NCBI GenBank assembly: GCA_914767715.1
Contig: OU612068.1
Coordinates: 14,818,001 to 14,882,000, forward strand
Direction: 5' to 3'
Length of the DNA: 64,000 nucleotides
DNA from: Membranipora membranacea
Lineage: Eukaryota > Bryozoa > Gymnolaemata > Cheilostomatida > Membraniporidae
Shown piece after piece: positions 1 to 22,500 of this stretch (positions are counted from its first letter, which is position 1; each line of letters starts with the position of its first letter). The notes beneath the pieces were generated by a model. It saw nothing but the letters and a program-made list of their open reading frames with translations, had not been told where the DNA came from and searched no databases. The position numbers and the translations under genes were made by a program.

Positions 1-366
1 TAGAGTGATTATTGAAGCAGTCCTTAGATGGTCTCCGAGCTAAGTTATTTGATGATTCCGAATGTGCAAACACAATAGCATATAAGTGTGTATATAGGAT
101 TTGGGTAATTTTTTTACATGAGAAATTTTTCCCATTGACATATAATGCTTCCAACGATAAGATAGGTCTGTTCACTGCTAAACTTCTACATTATCCTCTA
201 CCTTTCTCTTCCCGCTTCATTCGTTGATGGTGTTTGAATCCTTATTACTCACTTTCTCAGTGATATATATATATATATCATAACTGCATAGCAACATGTA
301 TATACAATTTCAGCATTATGGTAAGCAACGTTACGCAAGAGATTATTATTCTGTTATTCTCCATAC
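1..366. other. IFT52 intron 2 / flanking DNA, no exon recognised
   Basis: This stretch lies downstream of the IFT52 exon 2 donor on the minus strand. I looked for the next IFT52 exon, which in other animals carries an LWITAGPREKF-like stretch, and did not find it, so the intron continues past the window edge. A short AT dinucleotide run sits near 265-278. The open frame at 12-227 on the plus strand matches nothing I recognise. Confidence 0.4.
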
Positions 367-1299
367 CTCACAACTTTCCATGATGAACGTAACTTTTTGT
401 TCATAGACTTCAATCCTTTCCCTATGTTGAACAGCTCTCGTTTAGACGCATCAAATACAATGAGTTTGCTTGTAGTTGTTTCCTCCATCTTATCCTGTAA
501 GATAATCTTGAAGATTTACAAAATAATATATATGGATAGGCCTATATGTAATATCCGTAATCAATCTTTGTATTTCATGGCTGATCAATATTGAACCATC
601 CTGTTATAAGAGACCAAATCGCTAGACAGCTCAGTGTTCCTGAACTTTTCGGATAAACCTAGACATACTTCGGTTTGCTAACAACGCATCACACCGAATG
701 GATCCCACCGAGGAGTAAGACTAGGTGCTTTTGTGGCAAAACCTGAATCTCATCACAAAGCCCAAACAGCAATAGGTACTCCTCACCAATACAAACTGAC
801 AACAAAGTTCAGGTTGGTTGGTAGTAGCGTAGAGTGGTAGTGTAGTGGCGCTCTGAGTTACAATTAATTTGTAGGCCTTTCTTTCCATATTAGTTATTAA
901 TATGTTGGGTTTTATGATTGTGAATCAAGCTGGTTATAATAGACAAGTGAGACTATAGACTTTAAATATTAACAATGATTATATCAAGGAGTAAGAGTAA
1001 TAAATGGTATAAATAATTATATAAATAAATCATATGATATATATGATACATATATGCTCAAGACAAATCAAATCAATTATAATAACTTTTAGCCATCATC
1101 AAATATGAGCGGATAATTCAGAGCTACTACCAGCTAACTGTATCTCTGATCACTTGAGGTATTCTCACAATGCTATTTAACATAAATGTAATGTTTTTTT
1201 TTAACTTAAATGCTAATCCCCCAGTATATTTAGGGGAAATTAACATTTCAATGAGTACCAGAAAAATAAAATGTTTACCTCAGCAACAGGAGCCATCAT
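367..1299 (-). CDS. IFT52: IFT52 N-terminus (intraflagellar transport, IFT-B), partial
   Basis: IFT52 is a core subunit of the IFT-B train that carries cargo in cilia. Two coding exons are visible, minus strand: 1299-1279 (MMAPVAE, donor GAG|GTAAAC) and 494-367 (acceptor TTACAG; donor AG|GTATGG). They join in phase 0 and give about 49 residues. The second exon contains LIVFDASKRELF and GLKSMNKKLRSSWKV, which match the IFT52 N-terminus, where vertebrates have ILFNAYKKEIF and GYKSMQKKLRSNWKI. The remaining ~400 residues lie off the left edge. Two in-frame ATG codons are adjacent (1299 and 1296); I take the first. The gene is divergent from the SGK gene, with ~4.5 kb between them. Confidence 0.85.
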
Positions 1300-4200
1300 G
1301 GAATGCCAGTGGTGCATCCTGGGAACATATTGCCCAATGAGATCCTTAATTACAAGGATGTAAACAAAGAGGACCAATCACCTGTGACTATACAAAATGT
1401 CACCTCAAGGTCAGGAGGCGTGACAAAAAATCCAGAAGTCATGAGTGTGGGTTTTTCAGCCTGAATTAATGATTGTCCTGCTCATTCTTGATTTGATAGT
1501 GATGCATGCATTCATGGGACTATAGATTGATACCTCAAACATTTATCTAAACAAGGGATAAAAAAATCTGTGAGGGTTAATCATATGACAGATATCACTA
1601 TCAGAGAGGAACTAACACAAGGAATTTTTGACAGTGAGTGAGAAGGGTTTACTACTTCTGCCTTTCTATGTGACCAGCACACTCTCAACAGTGTGTGGGT
1701 TATGTTTTCTTGAATCAACAAGTCCAAGGCATTATTGCCTGTGTTCATGGTCAAGGAGGCGTCTTTGAACATTGACATAGACAGAGTGTGTATGCTTCTA
1801 CACTGTGGCAGCATATGTGGAGTGAGTGTCTGGTTTGTCTAGACTGAGAGTGACCAGCTAGTAGGATTATCAGGAAACATTATTGTATTTCATTTAGGCC
1901 TCTGTTCAATCATGAGTGGTGCATCAAGCTAGATAGTAAGACATAGGAGCTATCATTGGAGTCACCTTGGTTAGACCAAGTAAATTTCTGTCATTCACCA
2001 AAAATCTTCCTAGATTTCTTGATACACACTATTGCTTATCAAGGGTTACGAAGTAGCCTAAGTCAAATCGATGACCGATCTTCAACATTGTTAAGTTATG
2101 TTTGGACTTCATAAAGCTATTCTTGTGGCACCCATTATCAATGTACACATTCTGAAACAGCCGCACATTTCTCTCTACTTTCATTGCTTGAAGATCCTTG
2201 CCTTTGCCCATAGCCCTCCGACTGTGCTCTTCACACAGATTTCCCTTAGGCTAGCTGGAGAGTTTTAACTACAATCTGTGTTTACTCTCATTATTACAAG
2301 TCTAGCCAACACTCAGTTTGCGGTTGGTGCATGCTGGCTGATTGCCAATTTTATAAAACTTTTGTTTATCGATTATGCAATGATAAGGAGACTGCCTGAT
2401 TAATTTGTGATTGAGATGTCAGCTAATGTTTGCGATTGTGTGATATTTTTATAAGTTAGTAGCAAATGTCTACCCCTCACAGCTTTTATTATATGATCTT
2501 TATTCTTGTGATAGTGACTATCGAAGCCTTGTGATAGTGACTATCCCTGGACTATCGAAGCCCTCATAAATGAGCTGTATGATAATTTAATGGAATTTGT
2601 GCTCTAGATATTGGCTCTTACTCAAAACATTGACCTTTACACAAACTATCTCGTTGCGTTATGCGAGTGTGCTTGGGACTGGGGGAACTTCAGCCCTATA
2701 AGAAGGAGTTTCAAAAGAGCAAAACACCCATTTAAAGTTGATGACAATGTAAAATATGCTCTTGATCATAAATGACTTGGTGTAATAAGCCAGCATTCTG
2801 ACATAGAGTATTCCTCGGCTTTGCTATGTGGGACCATATACTGAGGAGCCAAGTAGTTGCGTTCATCAAAAAATCCTAGTTTTTACCTTGAAGGAGTGTT
2901 GTATGGTAATGTTTGCACATAGAAGGCATAAGTGTAACATTGACAGCATGCGGCATCCCATCCAGGGTGCTGTCGGGCAGGGGACAAGCGTTTGGGAGCC
3001 TCTATCTACTGAGCGTTATTTGATAAATACCGTGCTCCTTTCTAGCAATTAAACATTTATTTACTTTTTTAGCATATAGATAAGTACAGACAGACACTCG
3101 CACACTCACAATGAGTCACAGTAGTGCTGTTGTTAGCATATCTGACACAGAAACATGGGAGAAAAACAAAAAATACACTGTAAGTACTGCCAACATCATC
3201 GCAACTTGTATATTCCAAATATTGATTTCTGACGATCGCTAAAGCTTGTGTTGACAGTATCAGAGAGTGGATGCAACCTCCTGGGTTCAACACATAGAAG
3301 GCCTTAGTTCCTGGATCCTAATCCTTACAAGGAACCATTGGTACTGAATTAAATAGATAATTTCGATGGTAACGGCTAAAAAATTATCAAGTACATGACT
3401 TTATCATAATCGGAGAGATATTATGATAATAAATGTCATTGTAATCATCTCTGTGAAAGTTTGTCTGATGAGGAAACTGTGGCTTTCCACCACCTTGGTC
3501 TGATCACAGCTCACCCCAGATAACCAACTTATCTCTCTTTGTTCTGACTCTTTGATGGAAACACTATGGTGTACTTTAGGTTAGGTTAGGTTAGGCCCCA
3601 TCCATCTTTTGTGGTTTAGATATTAATTATTACCATGAAAACAGAACCATCCATATGTACTTCTATTAGCAGACCCATCTGAGTTCAGCCAACAGGCTCA
3701 GACCAATCATTAGCCCAGAGAAGTTTGTTTGTGAAATCCAAAGCTTTTAAAAATCCTCACAATAAAGTCGATCAGTCATGAACGGTTTATTAGCTGATAT
3801 CTTACTAGGGCTGTTCGAACTTTGCTCTCAGCACAGCTGTAATCTGTGCGTGTCCTCCACTATGGAAGAGATGCAGGCGCACAGCTGATTGTGTTATCCA
3901 TCATTAGATGAAAATAGATTTGGCGCTGATTGGCCTGCGCTATATCATCCATAATATTAACCTTTTCACCTGAGCCCTGGCTTGTTTAAATAAATGGGAA
4001 ATAGATAAAAATTGTAGTTGGTTTGGCAACAATCGATTGTTTTTGTAAACAACAAAACATTTTGAGATCCTAGGAAGATAGAATACTACTTGCGTTTCTT
4101 CTGATATTTTTGTTTAGCAATCATGGTAGTGCTGGTGTACTATAAGTTTGTTTTCTGCTGCTAAAAAGATTGAAATGTTTGCCTGGTGATACAATACTAG

Positions 4201-5788
4201 TCTATCAGCAGGGGAGAAAGAATACTGTGTTCTGTAACCATCCCCTTTGGGAAAGTCTGACTTAGTATTGTTTTGACTCGATTATGCCAATGTCTTCTCT
4301 TCAGTAGAATGTGTGATAAAGGTTGGAACTTTCTAAGCCGCTTATCGGTTTTCTGTCTTATTCGGTTATAAATCAAGATATATATCACATCAATGAGCTC
4401 ATGTTCTTTGATCTCTGAAGGTTGGACCCAGACACTTGTCTTCCATTTATCAAACTCCTCTTACTGGTGCGAGAATACCGATACAATCTTATGTACGAAG
4501 GAATGTCATAGTGTATTTTGCGGTCTCAAGAAAATGTTTGAGAACATACTGACGCAGGCTTACTACCTGTGACGATAACTGATACCAAATATGCCAAATA
4601 AAACAAGTCTTTTTGAAGTTACCTTTTCAAAATTAAAGTTTTTTGGTGGACATCCGGATTTAGCTCTTTTTTCAACATTTGTACTGACCAGGAAAGGTGA
4701 CAAAAGCGGAATTGTCGATTGTCATAATATTTAGATTGCACACTCTTGCCCCATGTGTTTTTGTTGATAATTCTTCAGAGAGTAACAATCGATACATACA
4801 TCCTACAAATGTATAAATTTTGGTTGATGTGTTTAGCAGCCATAGCCATACAATAGGTTCGGTGCATTGTTTAACTGTTCCTAGGTCTGTTCAAACCTTT
4901 TGGATCCACAAATTGTTCAAATTTTACCTCAATTTACAGTCCCTGGTACATTTATTATGACCCCTTGGCTTGACCTTTGGAGGCCCATCATTCAGGTCAG
5001 CGGTGTCAGAACAAATATGGATTGTGACGTACAAGTTACAGACAGTCACAAGCGGATATGTAGTGAATCATTCATTCACTAATTGTGGCAATTACTTCCT
5101 TCATTCATGGAAAAGATGACTTCATACTTCAGTCTTCATATTGCTAGCTTGTTTACAGTAACCATTTAGTCAAATTCTGATTTAGCTTTCAATTAAGTTC
5201 CAACCTCAACCGCAATCTCAATCGACAAGTTATACATGCAGAGGCAGTTTGTGATGGAGTTCTTTAATTTGCTCATTTCTCATCCCTCTTCCCGGATGAA
5301 TAAATAAACTATGAAAGTCCTCTACCAATCATTAGAAGTCTTTTGTCAAGTATATTAACACCAACGTTCAAGGTCTTTTTAATCATCAATTAACTGTGGT
5401 TGACCTGGTCAAGAGAAACTATAACAGATAACTGATATCACTTACTGACCTTCGTTGTACCTTTGCACAAAATGGCAAACAAACAGGTACCATGACACCA
5501 CATTTCTCATAATATATATATATCAGCCATTCGTCTCTGATCCAAATATAGATATGGGGCCTTATCACTGATTTCAAGTGTTCAAATTCCATTTATGTGA
5601 TCTAACATATGCAGGCAGGCGGCGGCGTACGGTGAGACTGTATTACGGTGCGACTGTATTACGTGCAGCTGCTATGCGGGTGGTGGCCGGAGATGAGCAC
5701 CGCAGTTATCTATTAAGTTTTATCTGAGTGTCATTCGATTACAAGACTTGGTCACAGCACAACTGACTGCAACATTTTGTTTCTAGCT
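1300..5788. other. Intergenic region between divergent IFT52 and SGK genes
   Basis: No convincing coding exon was found in about 4.5 kb. The part next to 1300 should hold the IFT52 promoter and 5' UTR. Around 5615-5700 the sequence turns GC- and CpG-rich, with two near-repeats of CGACTGTATTACG, which would suit the SGK promoter or first exon. A TTTCTAG just before the SGK ATG is a possible 3' splice site, so a non-coding first exon may lie here. Confidence 0.45.
3576..3595. repeat. (TTAGG)4 short tandem repeat
   Basis: Four exact copies of TTAGG in a row. The unit equals the arthropod telomere repeat, but four interstitial copies prove nothing. A similar degenerate tract occurs at 48015-48044. 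Confidence 0.8.
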
Positions 5789-15307
<9,519 letters not shown>

Positions 15308-17013
15308 AGTCAACGATAACAGCTATGCAATCAAAATGGACCAAAAATTCATGTTCCGCTCTATATTTATGATCTAATATAATTCATCAACATGTGGCCT
15401 GTACTAACTCCGGCTGTTTATCAAACTGTGAAACTGTGTCGTGCCTATTTCCTGTACAGCGTTGACATGTAAGCGCCAAATTTCAAGTTACTTATATTTA
15501 CCTATATATCTTTCATCACATCCGATTCCATATCCCAGTAATCTTCCCTTTCATTGTAAGATTCAAGTCTCATCAATGGCATATTTATTGATGTTTTTTT
15601 CCAAGAAATATTGAATTCATAATCTTTTCAAAATTTGGCATTATTTCAGTTATCATATCTATCTAGTATTCACTTGATTTTTTTTATGCGGAAAGTTTTA
15701 GTTGAGTAGTTGATGCGATTGTGTTATTGTGCGCTGAGAATTTCTGTCTATTGGCAAAATTTACATGACTAGATTCCAAGAAGCACTTGGAATTGTATGC
15801 TTCTGATTGGTGCTAGGCTAGACGTTGTCCTTATTTTTCTCGGCACTACTGGTATATAAACAGAGTATTACGTACATCACGTGCTTCCAAACCTTTGAAC
15901 TGTTCATACACAATTTATGCTTTATGCTACTTTTATACATGTACATATTTTTGACCGATTCATCAATGCAAAGTTTTGTTTTATTCCAAAACAAATTGAC
16001 AATAAATTTTGTATCCAAAGAGCAAAGCCATCGACTAGTCCTACTAGCCAGGTCCTGCTTCTTTCTGCTTGACACTTCCATGTTTAGTCTCAGAGTGAAA
16101 TAATAGAGTCATATACCTACATGACACATTTGAGACCTTCTGGCATAAATTGCAGATATTGCACAGCACCCGACCCATATTGGATGTTTTGAGTGAATGC
16201 TCTTTATCGAGCCGCTCAAACGAGCAAATCAACAAAATTAGACTTATTAATCAGGAGGGCCAACATCTCTTCAGATCGATTTCAGTGCCTATGTTATCAA
16301 TGACCCTAACCACCACCCATCAAACCCCGTGCCATCTAGACAGAGTCAACATCGCCACTCTGTCAGGTTTGATGCGAGGTTCGATGGCACTACGACTGGC
16401 AATTTCATCATATTAGATAACATTCATATCAAAGTAGACCCAGCTTTTCAGCAAAAAATCCACATCGACTACGCGCTGTTGTGCATCAACACTTTATGCC
16501 AATAAAATTATACACAGTGAAGTAGTAATAGTAATAAGTATTGAGTTTAAATTAATCTTAATTGTGTACACGATAAACTAAAAAGTATTAATGTAAACTA
16601 TCAGATTACTTAGAAATCTATTTTTACTAATCGTTGAAGAGTTGAGAGCTAACAGAGACAAATGAGCAACAATGTGTGTCTGACTTTGTGTAGTAGCATG
16701 AACAAAAATCGTCTCCCCATTCCTTTCCTTATTCCATTTTTAGAATAAATATATATTGTAATAAGTTTGTTATGCTGAACACGACCTTCAATGGCGGTAT
16801 AATTTGTTATCAATGGCTCATGCCATTTAGCATAATACTGAAGCAGAACAAAAACCTATTACATAGATTACTTTTGTGCTGTGCTGTATTGTTGCCAAGC
16901 AACATCATTCACGCACTGGCACTACATGTGGCACTGGGTGCAGTAGATTTTCTGCAGTGTCTGACGCAAATAGGGCACCTGTAGGAGACTGAAAGCAGTG
17001 TAAGCCAACCACC
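15308..17013 (+). other. SGK 3' UTR and upstream region of CIMAP2
   Basis: No coding exon was seen. AATAAA polyadenylation signals for the SGK transcript stand at 16001-16006, 16501-16506 and 16744-16749; which is used cannot be told from sequence. The last few hundred bases before 17014 should contain the CIMAP2 promoter and 5' UTR. Confidence 0.5.
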
Positions 17014-18532
17014 ATGGCCCAGCTAGATAAGAAATACAAGGGGGCGCCTTTTGGCTGCCAGACGCCAAGGTTTGATGTCGCAGGTGTTCATCCTGGTAAC
17101 AAAATGCCAGCATCATTTACCCAGGTAAGTTAAGTCCTCTCCATTAGAGAGTCAATGGTTATATTCAGCTGAAAATATAACGGTGAGCTTTTGCATCTGA
17201 GTTATGTCGATAACATTGTATATAACTGATGGTAAACTCCTTCTCCTAACACATTTGATTCGAGTTGAATACTAAACATACCTGCTAACACTGTGTTCTT
17301 ACTTTGTGATTGGGCACAGTATCCAGTACCAGGTAGTATAAAATCCATTTTTTATTTTGCAGGTAAATTATTGCCACAAAACCATGCATGAGGTCAACAG
17401 AAAGCGAGGACCTGGTTTATATGATATTGAGCTGGGAGGATTCAAACCAGATGCAGTGGAGAGTCGGTCCGCAGGACCAGGTTGGGCACGAGAGTATGAA
17501 ATGAAAAGACTGGCAGCATTGCCCCATCTACTTCATAAAGACCAATGGGAAGCTCGTCGACTCCTTACGAAGAAACTTGGCCCAGGTTCTTATGACATCA
17601 AAGATTTCAAAGAGAACGATGATCTCATTCCGAGAAGTAAAATAGGAATTTGTGGGTACCTTGGTAAGAGAATGGGATCAGCTTTTAAGGAGAAAACACC
17701 AGGACCAGGAACCTACGGAGATGGAGGTATCCCTCATTCAGGGATAGAAGAGAAAGCTACTAAATCTATGAGTACAGTAGGGATGCTTGATGCAGCTACG
17801 AGTGGAAAGAGAGATCTACCAACTGTAGGTTGTCACCTAGGACCAGGAAACTACAACTTCAAAGGATCGACAGATGTGCTTAAAGAGCGTCAAGTCAGCA
17901 ACAGAGGTCCGTATGACCTGTTCTCCCTTGATAGGAACAAGCCAATCATGACTGGGCATCATGCCAAGTTCGGTGGCTCAAAGTTAGGACCAGGAGAGTA
18001 TAATCTAAAATCGTTCACAGATGGAATAAACACTTACAACAACAAAAAGAAGGGAGAGTTCGGTAAAACTGAACAACACCCAGAGAAAGCAGAGCGCATA
18101 TTTTTCTCCACTCTTAGCCAAGTTCCAATGCCAGAAGCTGGTAGCAGACCGGGCCCCACGTCCTATGACCCAAAGATTGATTTCCCTAAGCCTGAGAACC
18201 ATGGCAGTGCAGGATTCCTTTCTGATGCCGCCAGAAATGACAAGAGGTCACAGAGGTTCTTCACAGGAAATTTCAATTCGGTTGGAGCTGGTCGATATGA
18301 AGTCCAAAAATTCCATGAATCCAAACATCGCAATGGTCATGAAAGTGTCTTCAAGTCCAAAGTTGGTCGATTGGCTCAGCACCAAGAGTTTGCATTCAGA
18401 GAAAGAATCAGAGAAAAGGATGTCCTAAAATCGGACAGAGTTCACCTCCTTAAGCCTCAGAGGCCTCCTTACTATTATCCTAATAACCTAACTGATCATT
18501 ACAGCCAAACGAAATCCATAACAATCGGCTAA
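17014..18532 (+). CDS. CIMAP2: CIMAP2 / LEXM-like sperm-tail PG-rich repeat protein
   Basis: Cilia- and sperm-associated microtubule protein family (CIMAP2, formerly LEXM or C1orf177). Two exons: 17014-17124 and 17363-18532, joined in phase 0 (CAG|GTAAGT; TTTTGCAG), giving 426 residues, close to the ~417 of the human protein. The start ACCATGGCC is a good Kozak context and opens with GAPFG and RFDV, as in LEXM. Sperm-tail PG repeats recur along the protein: GPGLYDI, GPGSYDI, GPGTYGD, GPGNYNF, GPGEYNL, GPTSYDP and GAGRYEV. The family is enriched in ciliated cells; with IFT52 this is the second ciliary gene in 20 kb, although SGK lies between. A strong AATAAA follows at 18900. Confidence 0.9.
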
Positions 18533-18899
18533 AAGTTTCACCGATATATCTGTGCATTGACCTGTCTTGGCAAAACTGGTAATTAAATGTGCCTTGTTGT
18601 AAAACTCCAAATCATTATACTTTTCCTATGCCACAGTATTGCTCAATTCTGTTATTTATTTTTCCAGTGCTTTTGGCTGATATAAGGTTCAGCATATTTA
18701 GCTTCTGCTCAAAATTTTGTGCTAACACGCTGTTGGACTTCCAACTATTTTGAATTTATTTTCTAAATAATATTTTGTCTGGTACTTGTGCACATATTTG
18801 ATATGTATGTATAGTAAATATGAATGATGGTTCTGAGCCAAGTTTTAAGAGATTATCCCTTTTTTCGTTTTATTTATTTCAAAGTTATAATGTGTAAAT

Positions 18900-18905
18900 A
18901 ATAAA
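18900..18905 (+). terminator. Polyadenylation signal AATAAA for CIMAP2
   Basis: AATAAA about 370 bases after the CIMAP2 stop codon. On the opposite strand, TTTATT motifs near 18875 could serve the convergent minus-strand gene, so the two 3' ends may overlap. Confidence 0.6.
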
Positions 18906-19558
18906 TTAAACATTTAAAAATTTACATGATGTGCATTGGTTACTTTCGCCTGCAAAAGTCTCAAGATAATAAGTCATATATCTCAATTGACCACTGTGTT
19001 ATCTGGTGCAATTTGAAATACACCAGAGAACATTAATATTTTATAATAACTCCAGCCATTATTTGAACATTGTTATTTACCCTATAATATCAATATAAAG
19101 ACAAACAGTGAATACAAAATAAACGTCAATAGGCAGCTGAGTTCTGCTATTCAACATCATGCACCCAAATAGAGGAAATTTTCTTTTCAGTTCTCAATTA
19201 CAGGCCATTATGGAGCATGATGCAGAAATGGGTGATTATTGATCATTAAACATATTTAACAAATCACTGAACATGGCTAGCAACAGCGACACGAGTCAAC
19301 CAGTGATGTATGTACGATTGGGTATATGTGGAGATAACTGCTTAAAAATTAAAGAAAATTGGACTTTCTCATCACTAACAATGTCTGATTATTAAAAAAT
19401 GGGCGGATAAGCCACTGTGGACATACATATCATACATGACAGTCATAAATAATCGGTTCTTAGTTCCTGATTTTGGTTGTGACCATTCTTCTCTGTCTTG
19501 GTTTGTTTGGTGCAACTATTCTGATGAGATGCAAGGCTAGTCACCAAGGATAACCACA

Positions 19559-22500
19559 TCACTTCAACTTGATGAGCCTGACTTTTAGTTCTGCCAGAGT
19601 TGTATGTTCACCCCTCAAACCATTAACTTCTGTTTCGGGTCTAAAATAAAAGGCATTATCATGGTGCATGATCAAAAAGCTATACCACCAGTTTAACCGC
19701 TTGGAGGAGCATATGTGATGTATGTACAGGAGTTGGAAGAGGTTTAAGTATTAATAACAGACATCAACCAATCAATACAACTATTATATATCTGATATAT
19801 CTGAGCAACTGAAATGGTGCATACTCAGTCTATTGTCTGTTTATATATTATTTATAGTAATATTGTGCAAATAAAGTGAAAATGGGCATTGATTGAGAGT
19901 AAATGAAATCACTGTTAATTGCTGATGTGGCTCAATCACACTAGTGGACAACGGATGCTTTTTGTAGTAAGCCAATAAATTCAAACTCTAGGGAGTAATT
20001 CAGTAGTTTATTCATTCAAACACTGAGTACAGCTCGTGCAGAGAGATACTTAGCCGATATCTCATCCTCAATTAAATGACCTATTATTTGCTGTGACTTG
20101 CGAGTTCAGTAAGGAAGACAGTATTTAATTATTTTATGAGATTGTACTAGATAAATACAGCTCTATCGCCCAAATGTCCAACAAACCATTCAGCAATTCT
20201 GTCTGATCAAATTTTTACCCCCCCCCCCCCCTTTTGCTGCCTACTAATGTCTCTGTTGCAGCAAAAGTATTGATTTTTTCGCAGCAAACTTTATATGAGA
20301 TACACAAATAGCAACCCAAAACTGGTAGAATTGGTGAGATGATGTCCTCAAGATTGGTTATTCTAACCATAAACCTATTAATACTATAAATACTATATAT
20401 ATTATGTTAAAGATTCTAACCTATAGCACAAAACAGCATAGCCCAGATGTGTGATAATATTAAAGGCTACCCAAAGACCAATGCATGTTATAGTCTGGCA
20501 TGATAAAGTTTCGTCAGCTTTGCATGGTAAAAAAATTCATGCATTGGTCTTTGGGTAGTCTTTAAAGGGCAACCAAGGTTTCAAACAACTTCTTATTGAT
20601 GGCCATTGATTAATAGCAGATTGCACCTTCTGCATTGGGAAAAAGACAAAATATAATTCGGATGATTATTCAGCCAGAATTCTTGTGAAACATTTCTTCC
20701 ACCAGGTACTCAAACTCAGCTAAAAGAGAATACCACATAGCAGTTTCCTGTTCCTGTTATTATTTAGCCTGTGCTCTATAATTATTACAGCAAAGTCTTG
20801 GAACCTCCCCTAAACTGAAGTGTTGCCCAGCTTAGAGTCATCAACTACTTGGAGTTTTGCATCGCGTAATGAACAAAGCTGATGCTGCCCAGCACATTAT
20901 TTGCTACCCATTAATACATTGCTGCGAAACCTTGGTTGCCCTTTAAGTGATATTATTTTAATACATTACCTAATCTCATGCTGCTGATAGAAAATGTGTA
21001 TTTGAGTTGTCGGTTTTAGAATATGCATAGAGACATTCTCCTTCAGGGCTTCAATAGAGTCATCAGCATTCAATTTCATTCTGTGAGAATAAAAGATTTC
21101 CATTATATAATTATTATTTGAAAATACAATATAGCATAATCTAAAATAAGTAGATGACCTGATAGAGACTGTAATGGAGTGTGGTATTACAACAACACAG
21201 CACACAGCAAGATATACAGCCACTCAAACATCAAGTTTGAGATAAGAAAGCATTGACCAGAATAAAAGACATATAGCTAAACACCTGCCACAACCACAAC
21301 TGTGTAGTCTGAGCCCCCAAATCCCCTCCTCTATTCCACAGCCCGGCAAAGAAGGATGGAGGTACTCATGTATGGAATTAAATGAAGAAACAATAGTTTT
21401 ACAAAACTGCAAACACTCATGGAAGGCTCTGAGGCAGAAGTTAACAATCTGAAAAGAGGGATGGTAACATTTGAACAGGAATTTAACATGTGTATCTTTC
21501 CTGACACCAACAATAGAGTTTACATTTACACTTTTGCCTTTTGATATTTCTGTAAAAAAAGATATCCAATGACAACCATCAGAAGAGCACACAGGTATAT
21601 CAACGAGCATGTACAATATTAGGTTGTCTGGTTAGTTTTCAAAATAGTGTAGACGATTTTCATTCATTAAATTGGGCCATTTGAATATAAAATCCAGGAT
21701 TAACTCCTTGATAAAATACTGTTTTGATTAGTTTTTTTACTTACAGAATTGGCGCATTAGAATTGATTTTCTCTGATTCCCCCTCATAAATGTCAGCATC
21801 TATAAAATAATCAACATGAAAAATACCATCTCAATTGAACAAGCCAGGTTTGCTTCCTAAAATAATAATCTAGAGTTGGAATATAGCAGCTGGCAGTGTT
21901 CACTTCTACATTGAAGTCGTTTATACATGATCAAAAGTAAGACAACTCCTTTCATTTTTTAGAATTACAAATTTTCTCCCCGAAACCAAAGTTAGCTTAT
22001 TGAGGCTTTCGATTTTTAAACACTTATTTTTTGTGTGTGATGTGTTTTACAACGTAACACCACAAATTTCACTCGCAGCCGTTTGAGCTCTTACTCATTA
22101 CAATTTTAAAAATAATCGAATAAATAATCTTGCCGTGATGCTGGTAACTCACCTTGGCAATGGTAATTGTTACTATTGGGATGATAGGTAACCAAACAAT
22201 ATTATAAGCTGTAAATTTCTCTTGCTGTGACACAATTATAATCACGTGTACCAGATAAACATTTAGGGAAATTGATATCATGTGCTTTTATGCGCCCCAC
22301 AAACCTTGTCCTGTGAACTTACCATCACTTAGAAAGTGCAGGCTGTAATATACATGATTGTTCTCAGTAGCAATATTAGGCCAGGTAGGTGTATTCAAGT
22401 CTGAGGACAATGATTCATGGTCTGAAATAACAAAATGTTTCAAGATATTGGTTACTTTATACATGGTGATTACAGCTCATCTATATATATATACAAATAT

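Noticed and set aside
3576-3595. TTAGG repeats as evidence for arthropod origin or telomere fusion
   Set aside because: Only four copies; the gene content does not point to arthropods specifically.
21224-21616. 130-residue open frame on the minus strand
   Set aside because: It falls in an intron between two phase-matched exons (21799-21745 and 21080-20970); including it breaks the frame.
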